64,000 nucleotides of DNA from Chloroflexota bacterium (GCA_029782365.1 JAKOUW010000149.1:1-64000), one strand, 5' to 3'; numbered from the stretch's first letter, positions 33,762-42,677 are shown. The notes: generated by a model not told the origin, from the letters alone. Program-made: numbers and translations.

Positions 33762-34292
33762 ATGAGCGAAAAGGAGCATGTTGACCCTTCTCGATGGATA
33801 AGCAGGCGTATGGTTCGCCTGGCAGGCTACGCTCTGGGCATCCTGCTGGCGGCTGGCTTGGGAGTATTGGGTTATGTTGCTGCGCTATATCTCTCTGGAG
33901 ATTCCGCCCGGCAGCCTCAAGCCGCGGCAGATATTCCAGCAGCTTACCAACGCCCATTGGTCACCGCTGATGGACTGATGGAGAAGAGCGGCATCAGCCT
34001 GATCTATGTAGCTGTGACGGGCGGCGGCGGATTGATCGATCTCCGCTATCGGGTAGTGGATCCCTCGAAAGCCGCCGCCCTCCATGACCAGGCAACCCCT
34101 CCCACCATTATCGACCAGTCGAGCGGCCTGGTCGTAGACCAACTCTTGATGGGCCATACGCACACCGGCGCCTTCAACGCCGGGCAGGTTTACTACCTGA
34201 TCTTTGAAAATCCTGGCAACCTCCTGCAAAAGGGCAGCAAGGTCAGCGTCTTGCTGGGTGATGCCGAAGTCGATGATGTCCTGGTAAAGTAA
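33762..34292 (+). CDS. Membrane-anchored protein of the copper operon
   Basis: A 176-aa protein with a basic N-terminus, one membrane helix (about 21-45) and an extracytoplasmic domain of about 125 residues. Near the end is LLMGHTHTGAFNAGQVYYLIF, with two His in HTH and a Met nearby that could bind copper. I do not recognise the family. It is 10 bases after the third cupredoxin gene and before a strong terminator, so it closes the operon; a membrane tether or copper-delivery role is a guess. Confidence 0.6.
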   Translation: MSEKEHVDPSRWISRRMVRLAGYALGILLAAGLGVLGYVAALYLSGDSARQPQAAADIPAAYQRPLVTADGLMEKSGISLIYVAVTGGGGLIDLRYRVVDPSKAAALHDQATPPTIIDQSSGLVVDQLLMGHTHTGAFNAGQVYYLIFENPGNLLQKGSKVSVLLGDAEVDDVLVK

Positions 34293-34344
34293 GAGAGTTA
34301 AACAACCGTTTCTGGCTGTGCAATCCCAAGAATCAGGTTTCATG

Positions 34345-34384
34345 GTGTCCATGCGGAGTAAGCGCTCACATGGACACTTTTTTT
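34345..34384 (+). terminator. Terminator of the copper-oxidase operon
   Basis: GTGTCCATG (34345-34353) pairs perfectly with CATGGACAC (34369-34377), loop of 15, followed by seven T residues. Stands 52 bases after the last gene of the operon. Confidence 0.9.
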
Positions 34385-34460
34385 GAATAAAGAGCAGTCG
34401 ACCTAATGCGATTATCCACATGCGGTCCGAATTGCACGAATTGGCTGCCTGGGTTTTTGT

Positions 34461-34466
34461 TATAAT
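34461..34466 (+). promoter_or_regulatory. -10 box of the molybdoenzyme gene
   Basis: A perfect TATAAT 24 bases before the ATG, with ACGGAGG in between as ribosome-binding site. The -35 is not clear. It follows the operon terminator, so a new transcription unit starts here. Confidence 0.5.
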
Positions 34467-34489
34467 AACCATTCTTACGGAGGTATCTG

Positions 34490-35128
34490 ATGTTTGACAG
34501 TTTATTTAAGCGGAGAGAGACGGAAAATAAAATTCGCAGCGAAGGCCGTCTCCCCCCCGGCCAATCGCTGACCCAAAAATTCCCCGTGCTTCATTACGGT
34601 CCGGTGCCAGGCTTCAACCCTGCCACATGGGATTTTCGCGTGTGGGGCGAAGTGGAAAAAGAATTCACGCTCTCCTGGGATCAATTCAATCAGCTGCCGC
34701 GCACGAAAATCACCATGGATATACACTGTGTGACGCGCTGGAGCAAATTTGACACCACCTGGGAGGGCATTTCTGTCCGCACCCTGCTTGAGCAGAGTCT
34801 GTTAAAGCTGAGGCCTTTGGCCAGGTTTGTTATGCAGCATGCCGAGTACGGCTTCACCGTCAATACTCCATTGGAAGTGGTGCTGGCTGATAACTTTTTA
34901 ATGGCTACTCATTTCAACGGCGAGCCCATTGAGCCGGATCACGGCTATCCACTGCGTGGAGTGGTGGGCTTCGTTCCCGGACGATCCGACCTGCTGACGC
35001 CTTATTTTTGGAAAGGCGCTAAATGGCTGCGCGGCCTGGAGTTCATGCCGGCCGATCGACCTGGCTTTTGGGAAATGGGGGGTTATCATATGCGCGCCGA
35101 TGTTTGGAAAGAAGAACGCTTCGGTTAG
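34490..35128 (+). CDS. Sulfite-oxidase-like molybdopterin oxidoreductase
   Basis: A 212-aa protein of the oxidoreductase molybdopterin-binding family (the catalytic part of sulfite oxidase and MsrP). The Mo-ligand Cys is in MDIHCVTRWSKFDTTWEG, and the family segments YGFTVNTPLEVVLADNF, HGYPLRGVVGF and KWLRGLEFM are present. No Tat signal or haem domain is visible, so it may be cytoplasmic or be carried by a partner. Substrate unknown; it stands before the zinc-ribbon protein and the cytochrome maturation genes. Confidence 0.85.
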   Translation: MFDSLFKRRETENKIRSEGRLPPGQSLTQKFPVLHYGPVPGFNPATWDFRVWGEVEKEFTLSWDQFNQLPRTKITMDIHCVTRWSKFDTTWEGISVRTLLEQSLLKLRPLARFVMQHAEYGFTVNTPLEVVLADNFLMATHFNGEPIEPDHGYPLRGVVGFVPGRSDLLTPYFWKGAKWLRGLEFMPADRPGFWEMGGYHMRADVWKEERFG

Positions 35129-35156
35129 AAGAAGCGTACAATTAAGGAGAGAGAAC

Positions 35157-36089
35157 ATGAAAAAAGTCTTGCTGTTGTTGGTCGTATGCCTTCTGTTGGT
35201 CCTCCCGGGACATGCTTCTGCCCAACAGGCGGTGCATATCTCGAAAATGGAAATTGATTTGTGGCCCGAATACGATCAACCCAGCATGTTGACAATCTAT
35301 CGTATCACACTGGCCAAGGATACAACCCTGCCCACGAATGTCAATTTTCGTGTGCCAACCGGTTCGAAGGTGAATGCGGTGGCGGTGAAAGATGTTGACA
35401 CGCAGCTCCTCAATATCACCTATCAAACGGAGACCAGCGGTGCCTACGACATTTTGCACTTCCAGGTCACGCTGCCAGAATTTCAAATCGAGTTTTATGA
35501 TCCGGGGCTTAAAAAAGATGGCAGCCAGCGCACCTTTCTCTACCAGTGGCCTGGCGATTTTGTGGTTGACCAGGCGGATGTCCTGATCCAACAGCCCTTT
35601 GACGCCACCCAGACCAGCGTGATTCCCGGGCCGGTTACCACGCGGGCGAACACCGATGGGATGACATATTATGCAAAATCGGTTGGTTCTTTGAGCGCCG
35701 GGCAAAGCTTCCGCCTCGAAATTGGTTACCAAAAGCCATCGGACCGCTTAAGTGTGGAGTTTATGCAGGTTCAGCCATCTGGGACTCTGCCCAGCCAATC
35801 GTCCACCACCACCACCAGCCTGACCTCCCTGTGGCCATGGTTGGTGGGGGGCCTCGGCGTGCTTTTGATCGCCGGCGGCGCCTTTTGGTACTGGCGTTTA
35901 GGCCGGCAGACATCTTCCCGGCCGGCCCGCAAACGCAGCCGTGCCTCTGGCGAAGAGAAACGCGCTGCTGAAATTGCCCCGGAAACCGAAGCCGAGGCGA
36001 TTTACTGCCACCAATGCGGCCGCAGAGCGGCACCCTCTGATCGTTTTTGCCGGGTGTGCGGCACGCGCTTGCGTATAGACCACGCCTGA
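35157..36089 (+). CDS. Exported/membrane protein with C-terminal zinc ribbon
   Basis: A 310-aa protein: signal peptide (1-21, GHASAQQ), an extracytoplasmic beta-rich domain of about 190 residues, a Thr/Ser linker, a membrane helix (about 225-247), a basic stretch, and a cytoplasmic zinc ribbon YCHQCGRRAAPSDRFCRVCG. It is placed between the molybdoenzyme and ccmE, 28 bases after the former. The ribbon closely resembles that of the gene at 40129. Function unknown. The ATG at 35157 gives a clean signal peptide, unlike an in-frame start at 35100. Confidence 0.7.
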   Translation: MKKVLLLLVVCLLLVLPGHASAQQAVHISKMEIDLWPEYDQPSMLTIYRITLAKDTTLPTNVNFRVPTGSKVNAVAVKDVDTQLLNITYQTETSGAYDILHFQVTLPEFQIEFYDPGLKKDGSQRTFLYQWPGDFVVDQADVLIQQPFDATQTSVIPGPVTTRANTDGMTYYAKSVGSLSAGQSFRLEIGYQKPSDRLSVEFMQVQPSGTLPSQSSTTTTSLTSLWPWLVGGLGVLLIAGGAFWYWRLGRQTSSRPARKRSRASGEEKRAAEIAPETEAEAIYCHQCGRRAAPSDRFCRVCGTRLRIDHA

Positions 36090-36256
36090 GTTGTTAATCT
36101 AATTTTCTTCTCATCGGATTGCGATTGATTTCTCAGGTTGATTTAACCTTCACATGTTAAAAACAAGAAATTGAACTTTACTTCACAATCTGAGCTTTAA
36201 AAGGGTGATCTTTTCAGCTCAAGATTGTTCATTAACAAAGGAGCTACATTTCAATT

Positions 36257-36778
36257 ATGGAACCAACCTATGCCCCGAAAGCCAACCGGATGAAATTTAT
36301 TCTCGGTGGCGTGCTCATCCTGGCGGCGGTGATTTACCTGATCGTCTCTTCTACCAGGGCCAGCGCTCAATATTTCGTGACAATTGATGAATTAATGGCT
36401 GACAAATCTAAGAATATGAATCGTGATTTGCGGGTATCAGGTGCGGTCATGGGCGATTCAGTTAAGTATGATGCGGCTACCCTTAAACTCTCATTTACTG
36501 TTGCCAATGTTCCCGGAGATAACAATCAAATCGAGGCACAGGGAGGCCTGGCCAAGGTTCTGCACACAGCCGTTGTGGATCCAAATTCCACGAAAATGAG
36601 CGTGGTGTATGTGGGACCGAAGCCCGATTTACTTCGTAACGAAGCACAGGCGATTATGACTGGCCGCCTGGGGGATGATGGCGTGTTTTATGCCTCCGAA
36701 TTGTTGTTAAAATGTCCAACCAAATACGAAGAGGCTGTGCCTTCGCAAGTAGCGCCCGCCGCTACGCCGGTAAAATAA
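36257..36778 (+). CDS. ccmE: Cytochrome c-type biogenesis protein CcmE, Cys form
   Basis: A 173-aa haem chaperone with one N-terminal helix (about 13-32) and the CcmE beta-barrel (RVSGAVMGDSV, MSVVYVGPKPDLLRN, ASELLLK). The haem-binding site reads C153-P-T-K-Y157, the CxxxY version found in archaea and some anaerobes in place of HxxxY. It accepts haem from CcmC and passes it to CcmF/H. AAAGGAG is 12 bases ahead of the ATG. Terminator-like hairpin downstream, then ccmF. Confidence 0.9.
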   Translation: MEPTYAPKANRMKFILGGVLILAAVIYLIVSSTRASAQYFVTIDELMADKSKNMNRDLRVSGAVMGDSVKYDAATLKLSFTVANVPGDNNQIEAQGGLAKVLHTAVVDPNSTKMSVVYVGPKPDLLRNEAQAIMTGRLGDDGVFYASELLLKCPTKYEEAVPSQVAPAATPVK

Positions 36779-36780
36779 GC

Positions 36781-36835
36781 CAAAAACCACAGCAGGCCAG
36801 GTTCCACGCGAACCTGACCTGTTTGGTTTTCTTTT
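36781..36835 (+). terminator. Stem-loop between ccmE and ccmF
   Basis: CAGGCCAGGTTC (36793-36804) pairs with GAACCTGACCTG (36810-36821) with one mismatch; flanking AAACC and GGTTT extend the stem, and TTTTCTTTT follows. Plausible partial terminator that sets ccmE apart from ccmF. Confidence 0.65.
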
Positions 36836-36863
36836 CCCCTTTACTTGTAATGTTGGAGGAGTT

Positions 36864-38972
36864 ATGGTTGCCAATTTAGGTCTTGGCTCGTTGGTGATTA
36901 CATTCATCGTCTCACTGTACGGCATTGGCGCTGCTTTGTACGGAGGCATTCGCAATTATCCGAAGTGGATCGATAGTGCTCGCAATGCGATGATGCTGAC
37001 GTTCCCGCTGCTGACGCTGGTTGCCTTGAGCATTATTTATTTGCTGATCAATGACCATTTTGAGATGGCGTACGTCTCTCAGGTGACCAGCCGCAGTATG
37101 GAACCATACTTGCGCATCACTGCACTGTGGGGTGGGCAGGCCGGTTCGTTAATCTTTTGGTCCTGGCTGATGTCAGCCTTCGCTACGGCCGCCACGCTGC
37201 GCAAATGGGATCGCGACCGCGAGTTCTTGCCCTGGGTGGTGGTGGTCGCGCTGGTCACGCTGTCCTTCTTCCTGATTTTGAATATCTTCGTCGAAAATCC
37301 TTTTGAGCGCTTGTGGGCTCTCAAAGATGGCACGGTCGTCCCTGCGCTTTTTCAACCGCTCAACAGTATTTTGTATAACCCTGGCGACGGCAACGGCCTA
37401 AACCCGCTGCTGCGACACCCCGGCATGATCATCCACCCGCCCATGCTTTATCTGGGCTTTGTTTCATTCACCATCCCCTACGCCTTCGCTATGGCGGCCC
37501 TGATCACCGGCCGCACCGACGACCGCTGGATTCGCATCACCCGCCGTTGGACGCTGGTTGCCTGGCTGTTCCTTTCCCTGGGGTTAGTCCTGGGAGGCCG
37601 CTGGGCGTATGATGTGCTGGGCTGGGGCGGTTACTGGGGCTGGGATCCGGTGGAAATCGCCGCTTTCATGCCCTGGCTGGTCGGCACTCCCTTCCTGCAT
37701 TCCGTGATGATCCAGGAAAAACGTGGCATGTTCAAGCATTGGAATATGTTCCTGATCATCCTGACGTATGACCTGGTGATCTTTGGCACGTTCCTGACGC
37801 GCTCCGGCGTGATCAGCTCGGTGCACGCCTTTGCCCAATCCTCAATCGGGCCATTGTTTTTTATTTTCATCGGCCTGACCTTCATCACCTCGCTGGCCCT
37901 GCTGCTGCGGCGCTGGGAAAGCCTGAAGTCAGAAGGCGAACTGCTTTCCATGTTCTCGCGTGAGGCTTTGTTCTTGCTGAACAACCTGTTGTTCCTGCTG
38001 ATTATGGTGGTGTGTTTCATCGGTGTCGTATTCCCGATCCTTTCGGAGGCGCTGGGCTATGTCGGTACTGCCATCCCAGCGCTTGCCACTGTTTTCACTG
38101 GCGAAAAGATGAATGTTGGACCCGAGTGGTACAAACATATCACCGGCCCATTGTTTGGCGGCCTGCTCCTGTTGATGGGCATTGCTCCCCTGTCTGCCTG
38201 GCGCTATTCCACATATAAGACACTCGGTCGAGCGGCATTATGGCCGTTTATCGCCTCGCTGGTTATCCTGGGTGGCATTTTTGCCCTGGGTGTGCATGAA
38301 ATCTGGGGCCTGGTTGCGTTTTGGCTGGTCGCTTTTACTGCCTGTATTCATCTGTATGAGTTCTGGCGCGCCGCCTGGGCTCGTTCCAGAGCGCATGGCG
38401 AAAACCCTTTCCTCGCTCTTTGGAACCTGGCAGGGCGCAACCGCCGGCGCTACGGCGGTTACATCATTCACATGGGTGTGATCTTGATGGCGATCGGCAT
38501 CATCGGCATCGAAATGTTCCAGACACAGACGCAGGGCTCCATCCCGATCGGCGGCAAGCTCACCCTGGGAAATTACGCGATCGTGTATGATGACTTAAAA
38601 ACCTGGGATACGGTGGATGGCAAGAATGTCACACGCGCCGTGCTGACCGTCTTTAAAGATGGTCAGCAGGTGGGCGAGCTGCACCCACGCCGCGACTATT
38701 ACTATGAATCCCAACAAAACATGACCATTCCTGGCCTGCGCAGCACCCTGGCGGATGATTTCTACGTTGTGCTGGTGGACTGGCAGCCAATTTCAACCGA
38801 AGGCGCCACCTTCAAGATCTACCACAATCCCCTGGTCAACTGGCTGTGGATTGGCGCGATTGTGTTCATCTTGGGCACGATGGTTGCTTCCTGGCCAGAC
38901 AAAGATCCTGAGCTGTCTGCTGTGCGCCAGCGCAAAGCTCGCCTGGCAGTCGCTCGGGCCTCTGGAGATTAG
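36864..38972 (+). CDS. ccmF: Haem lyase CcmF
   Basis: A 702-aa polytopic protein (about 14 helices) with the WWD domain, here WGGYWGWDPVEIAAFMPW, and conserved His residues (LLRHPGMIIHPPMLY; HSVMIQEKRGM). CcmF attaches haem to apocytochrome c at the outer face of the membrane together with CcmH. Length is normal. A GGAGGAG box precedes the ATG at 36864. Its stop TAG is followed at once by the ccmH start, so the two are coupled. Confidence 0.95.
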   Translation: MVANLGLGSLVITFIVSLYGIGAALYGGIRNYPKWIDSARNAMMLTFPLLTLVALSIIYLLINDHFEMAYVSQVTSRSMEPYLRITALWGGQAGSLIFWSWLMSAFATAATLRKWDRDREFLPWVVVVALVTLSFFLILNIFVENPFERLWALKDGTVVPALFQPLNSILYNPGDGNGLNPLLRHPGMIIHPPMLYLGFVSFTIPYAFAMAALITGRTDDRWIRITRRWTLVAWLFLSLGLVLGGRWAYDVLGWGGYWGWDPVEIAAFMPWLVGTPFLHSVMIQEKRGMFKHWNMFLIILTYDLVIFGTFLTRSGVISSVHAFAQSSIGPLFFIFIGLTFITSLALLLRRWESLKSEGELLSMFSREALFLLNNLLFLLIMVVCFIGVVFPILSEALGYVGTAIPALATVFTGEKMNVGPEWYKHITGPLFGGLLLLMGIAPLSAWRYSTYKTLGRAALWPFIASLVILGGIFALGVHEIWGLVAFWLVAFTACIHLYEFWRAAWARSRAHGENPFLALWNLAGRNRRRYGGYIIHMGVILMAIGIIGIEMFQTQTQGSIPIGGKLTLGNYAIVYDDLKTWDTVDGKNVTRAVLTVFKDGQQVGELHPRRDYYYESQQNMTIPGLRSTLADDFYVVLVDWQPISTEGATFKIYHNPLVNWLWIGAIVFILGTMVASWPDKDPELSAVRQRKARLAVARASGD

Positions 38973-39482
38973 ATGAAAACCCGCTTTGGATTTGCTTTTG
39001 TTCTTGGCATCCTTCTGGCTTTGACCCTGGGTGGGTTGGCGCGCGCGCAGAGCGCCAACCCCACTCCGGTGATTACCGATGATCAGGTCAACGCTGTCGC
39101 CAAGCAGTTGTACTGCCCGGTGTGCGAGAACACACCGCTGGATGTATGCCCAACCCAGGCCTGTGCCCAGTGGCGCGAGCTGATCCGCCAAAAATTGGGC
39201 GAGGGTTGGTCTGAACAGCAGATCAAGGATTATTTTGCCCAGCAGTATGGCATTCGTGTCCTGGGCACCCCGCCTGCGCAGGGGCTGGTCTCGGTATTAT
39301 ATGTTTTACCCTATGTGGCTATTGTTGCAGGCGTGTATGTGCTTTATCGGGTGCTCAAAACTCTGCGCCGCACGTCGTCTGCGCCAGCCAGCCAAAATCA
39401 AGAGATGCCTGCGCCTTCAGGCAGCCCCGCCGAAACCGACCAGTACATTCAAAAGCTTGAAGAAGAGCTGCGTAAACGCTGA
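38973..39482 (+). CDS. ccmH: Cytochrome c-type biogenesis protein CcmH
   Basis: A 169-aa CcmH/CycL-type protein: signal peptide (1-26), the thiol motif LYCPVCE (C48, C51), WRELIRQKLGEGWSEQQIKDYFAQQYG and a C-terminal membrane helix. It reduces the CxxCH cysteines of apocytochromes. It has two extra Cys (C59, C64) just after the motif. Directly abuts ccmF and is followed by the CcmG-type thioredoxin gene. Confidence 0.92.
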   Translation: MKTRFGFAFVLGILLALTLGGLARAQSANPTPVITDDQVNAVAKQLYCPVCENTPLDVCPTQACAQWRELIRQKLGEGWSEQQIKDYFAQQYGIRVLGTPPAQGLVSVLYVLPYVAIVAGVYVLYRVLKTLRRTSSAPASQNQEMPAPSGSPAETDQYIQKLEEELRKR

Positions 39483-39536
39483 TGTGTTCTTTTGCTCATG
39501 TGATTAAAATTTGCCGTTATTCAGGAAAGAATTGTT

Positions 39537-40100
39537 ATGGAACAAAGTGAAGCCATTCAAAATCCCCCTGCAAGCAAACGTAGGAATATTTGGGGAATTG
39601 TCGGTTGGGTTGCGTTGTTGGGCCTGCTGGCGATCATTGCTTTAGGCCTGGCGAGCAAACAGCAAGGCCCGGTGGCGCTCAATAAGCAAGCTCCTGATTT
39701 CACACTGACCAGCTTTGCAGGCAAGACGTATAAGCTTTCTGAGCTGCGCGGAAAGGTTGTCGTAGTGAATTTTTGGGCTTCGTGGTGCAAGCCCTGCGAG
39801 CAAGAAGCTGCAGATATTGAAACGGCCTGGCGGTACTACCAGAGTCGAGATGATGTGATCTTCATTGGCGTGGATTGGACCGACACCGAGATCGCTGCCA
39901 AGGGATATCTGGATAAATTTTCGATCACCTACCCAAACGGCCCAGACCTGGGCACCCGTATCTCCCAGACTTTTCGGACGACCGGCGTGCCTGAGACTTA
40001 TATTATTGACCAGAATGGGGTATTAAAGTTCAAAAAGATCAGCCCATTCGAATCAGTTGCGGAAATTCGCTCTGCCATCGACCCCTTGTTGGGAAAGTAA
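39537..40100 (+). CDS. ccmG: TlpA/ResA-type thioredoxin (CcmG role)
   Basis: A 187-aa protein: one N-terminal helix (about 20-38) and a thioredoxin domain with FWASWCKPCEQEA (C84, C87) and the cis-Pro segment TTGVPETYIID. It should keep CcmH and apocytochromes reduced outside the membrane. The gene name rests on context; ResA is the equivalent in system II. Its position between ccmH and the CcmI-like gene supports the role. Confidence 0.85.
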   Translation: MEQSEAIQNPPASKRRNIWGIVGWVALLGLLAIIALGLASKQQGPVALNKQAPDFTLTSFAGKTYKLSELRGKVVVVNFWASWCKPCEQEAADIETAWRYYQSRDDVIFIGVDWTDTEIAAKGYLDKFSITYPNGPDLGTRISQTFRTTGVPETYIIDQNGVLKFKKISPFESVAEIRSAIDPLLGK

Positions 40101-40128
40101 GCAGTATTTTTGAATCCTGGATAAAGAT

Positions 40129-40707
40129 ATGGATATTGGTTCGATTTTTTTGGTTCTTGCCGTGTTCTTGCTGGTTGCCTGGTATTTGGTCAGGCCTTTC
40201 CTGGAGAACAAGAGTTTTCTTGTCAGCCGGGAATCCCAAGAACTCTCGCATTTGCTGGCCGAGCGAGACCGGGTGTTAACCGCTTTGCAAGAGCTGGAAT
40301 TCGATTTCCAGCTCGGGAAAATACCCCAAGAGGATTTTGCTCCGCAGCGCGAGTTAATGCTCCGGCATGGCGCTGACATTCTGCGGCAGATCGACGCTGT
40401 TCAGCAGCCAGCCGGCGGTAAGAACGCTGAACCCGAAAGCCAGGCAAGTGCTGCACAGCCGACAGCTGAGGATCGTATTGAAGCGGCTGTCGCAGCCCGC
40501 AGGCTGGTAGCCCAGGGCGCAGTGGCGCCCGGTCGCAACGGCGGGAATGGCTCGCATGCTGATGATGATCTGGAAATTGTCCTGGCCGAACGGCGCCGGT
40601 CGCGCTCCGGAAAATCAGCCGGATTTTGTCACAAATGTGGTGGAGCGCTGCAGGCTGCCGACCGGTTTTGTCCGAAATGCGGCGCACCTGTCGCCAGCAG
40701 GAATTGA
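40129..40707 (+). CDS. CcmI-like membrane protein with zinc ribbon
   Basis: A 192-aa protein: N-terminal helix (about 4-24), a coiled-coil-like segment (SQELSHLLAERDRVLTALQEL), an Ala-rich linker and a C-terminal zinc ribbon FCHKCGGALQAADRFCPKCG. The first 80 residues match the short segment often found in place of CcmI near ccmFGH. The ribbon is similar to that of 35157. Not certain to act in cytochrome c maturation. Confidence 0.6.
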   Translation: MDIGSIFLVLAVFLLVAWYLVRPFLENKSFLVSRESQELSHLLAERDRVLTALQELEFDFQLGKIPQEDFAPQRELMLRHGADILRQIDAVQQPAGGKNAEPESQASAAQPTAEDRIEAAVAARRLVAQGAVAPGRNGGNGSHADDDLEIVLAERRRSRSGKSAGFCHKCGGALQAADRFCPKCGAPVASRN

Positions 40708-40724
40708 CATTTTTGAGGAGTTTC

Positions 40725-42677
40725 ATGAAAACCTTTCGCCCGTTGATTTTGATGCTTTTGGCTGCCTTTTTGCTGGCGGCCTGTTCAGTTTCTCTTGCAG
40801 AGGATCTCACCCCGCCACCCGGCGCACAGGCGCCCATCAGCGCCCCTCAGGGTGCGTCAATGGGCGCGGGCAGTTCATCGCCTGCCAGCAGCGGTCCGGT
40901 TTACCCGGTGGTCGCGCCGGATCCAGAAAAGGGGAAAACCATATACGCCGAGAAATGTGCACCCTGCCACGGCGACAAAGGCATGGGTGACGGACCGAAA
41001 GCCGCTCAGTTATCTGTGCCAGTGGCAGCCATTGGCGATCCCAAGAACGCTCGCCAGGCCACACCAGCCTCCTGGTTTACCATCGTGACGAACGGCAATA
41101 TTGAGCGCTTCATGCCGCCCTTTGCCAATGGATTGACAGATCGCGAGCGATGGGATGTGGTGGCTTATGTCTTTACATTAAGCCAAACGGCCGATACGCT
41201 ATCAACAGGTAAAGATGCCTATACTGCCAACTGCGCCGACTGTCACGGCCAGACAGGCCTGGGCGATGGGCCGAAAGCCGCTGACAGTAATCCGCGCAGT
41301 TTCCATAACCTGGAATTCATGGCCTCGCAGACAGACCAGGCATTGTTCGACGCCATCACCAACGGCGTGCAAAATAAAATGCAGGCTTACAACCAGTTAA
41401 GCGAAGACCAACGCTGGGCGCTGGTGGCTTACGTACGCTCGCTGACTTATGCTGCGCCCGGGGCAACCAATGCAGCCTCTGGCGGCACGCCTGAGCCTGC
41501 GGCGCAAAGCACCGCGGTTTCCGGCGTGATCACTCCGACTGCCGCCATCTCGACCACCGGCTATGTCACGGTTACCGTCAATATGCCAGTTGGAAAACAG
41601 CTTCCGGACAATGTTGAAGTCGCCTTGTATGCTTTTGATAACATGACCCTGGCGTATTCAACCACCCAATCGACCCGCAGTGGCAAGGTTTTCACATTCA
41701 ATAACGTGGAGATGCCATCCTCGCGCGCCTTCATTGCCAGCGCAAAAGTCGATGGCGTGACCTATGGATCCGATGTAGCTGTGCCAAACGCTAAAGGCGC
41801 CATCGGTTTGGTGGTGCCGATATACGAAACCACCACCGATACATCCAGCCTGGTGATTGACCGCCTGCACATGTTCTTCGACTTTACCCAACCCAACTTG
41901 GTGCAGGTGGTGGAAGTGTATGTATTCACTAACCCAAGCGATAAAACGGTCACTTCAGCCGAAAAAGGTGGGCCGGTGACGAAATTCGCTGTCCCTGAAG
42001 GAGCCACCAACCTGCAGTTCCAGGATGGCTCTCTAGGCCAGAAATACGTTGAGATTCCCGGCGGCTTTGCGGATACTTCCCCGGTGCGCGCCGGTGATAC
42101 GAGCTACCAGGTCATGTTCGCCTTCGATCTGCCTTATTCTTCGGGCAGCGCAAAGTTCAGCCAATTGTTGAATTACAATGTCAATTCATCGATTGTCTTG
42201 CTGCCCGATAATGGCGTCAAGCTAAAAAGCGACACACTCAAAGAGGGTGCGCCCCAGGCAATCCAGGGCGCCAATTACAAGGTGTTCACCGGCGATGTGA
42301 TCAAATCTGGCGCCAGCGTGGCGATTGAGCTGTCTGGCAAGCCAGGCAGCGCATCTTCTGGCAGCTCGAACCCATTCTCATTCCTGGGCTCCTCTGATTC
42401 GCAGACCAGTTTACTGATCGGCCTGGCTGCTCTGGGCCTGGTGTTGATCTTCGCTGGAGTCTGGCTGTGGCGCCGCGAACGCTCAACCAGCGCCGAGCTA
42501 GATGAGGAAGAAGATGAAGAGGAAGAAGAGCCTGAGGACGACCTGGATGATGCCGACAGCCTGATGGATGCCATTATCGCTCTGGACGACCAGTATAAGG
42601 ACGGGCAAATCTCTGAAGAAGCTTATAAGACGCGGCGCGCAGAGATGAAAGAGCGCCTGCGCAAGAGAATGGAATAA
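40725..42677 (+). CDS. Dihaem c-type cytochrome lipoprotein
   Basis: A 650-aa lipoprotein (lipobox LAAC at residue 20) with two class I haem sites: KCAPCH (C78, C81, H82) with M130 in RFMPPF, and NCADCH (C170, C173, H174). A large beta-rich domain without haem motifs follows (about 270-570), then a membrane helix (near 581-602) and an acidic cytoplasmic tail ending in a predicted helical stretch (about 603-650, mostly Glu and Asp at first). It may deliver electrons at the surface. The long in-frame ORF from 40626 overlaps the previous gene; ATG at 40725 has TGAGGAG. Confidence 0.85.
   Translation: MKTFRPLILMLLAAFLLAACSVSLAEDLTPPPGAQAPISAPQGASMGAGSSSPASSGPVYPVVAPDPEKGKTIYAEKCAPCHGDKGMGDGPKAAQLSVPVAAIGDPKNARQATPASWFTIVTNGNIERFMPPFANGLTDRERWDVVAYVFTLSQTADTLSTGKDAYTANCADCHGQTGLGDGPKAADSNPRSFHNLEFMASQTDQALFDAITNGVQNKMQAYNQLSEDQRWALVAYVRSLTYAAPGATNAASGGTPEPAAQSTAVSGVITPTAAISTTGYVTVTVNMPVGKQLPDNVEVALYAFDNMTLAYSTTQSTRSGKVFTFNNVEMPSSRAFIASAKVDGVTYGSDVAVPNAKGAIGLVVPIYETTTDTSSLVIDRLHMFFDFTQPNLVQVVEVYVFTNPSDKTVTSAEKGGPVTKFAVPEGATNLQFQDGSLGQKYVEIPGGFADTSPVRAGDTSYQVMFAFDLPYSSGSAKFSQLLNYNVNSSIVLLPDNGVKLKSDTLKEGAPQAIQGANYKVFTGDVIKSGASVAIELSGKPGSASSGSSNPFSFLGSSDSQTSLLIGLAALGLVLIFAGVWLWRRERSTSAELDEEEDEEEEEPEDDLDDADSLMDAIIALDDQYKDGQISEEAYKTRRAEMKERLRKRME

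Noticed and set aside
34741..34830. Tat or haem domain on the molybdoenzyme
   Set aside because: The N-terminus has no twin-arginine signal and no haem-binding motif is present.
40626..40724. Upstream start of the dihaem cytochrome
   Set aside because: It overlaps the end of the zinc-ribbon gene; the lipobox and AGGAG point to ATG at 40725.
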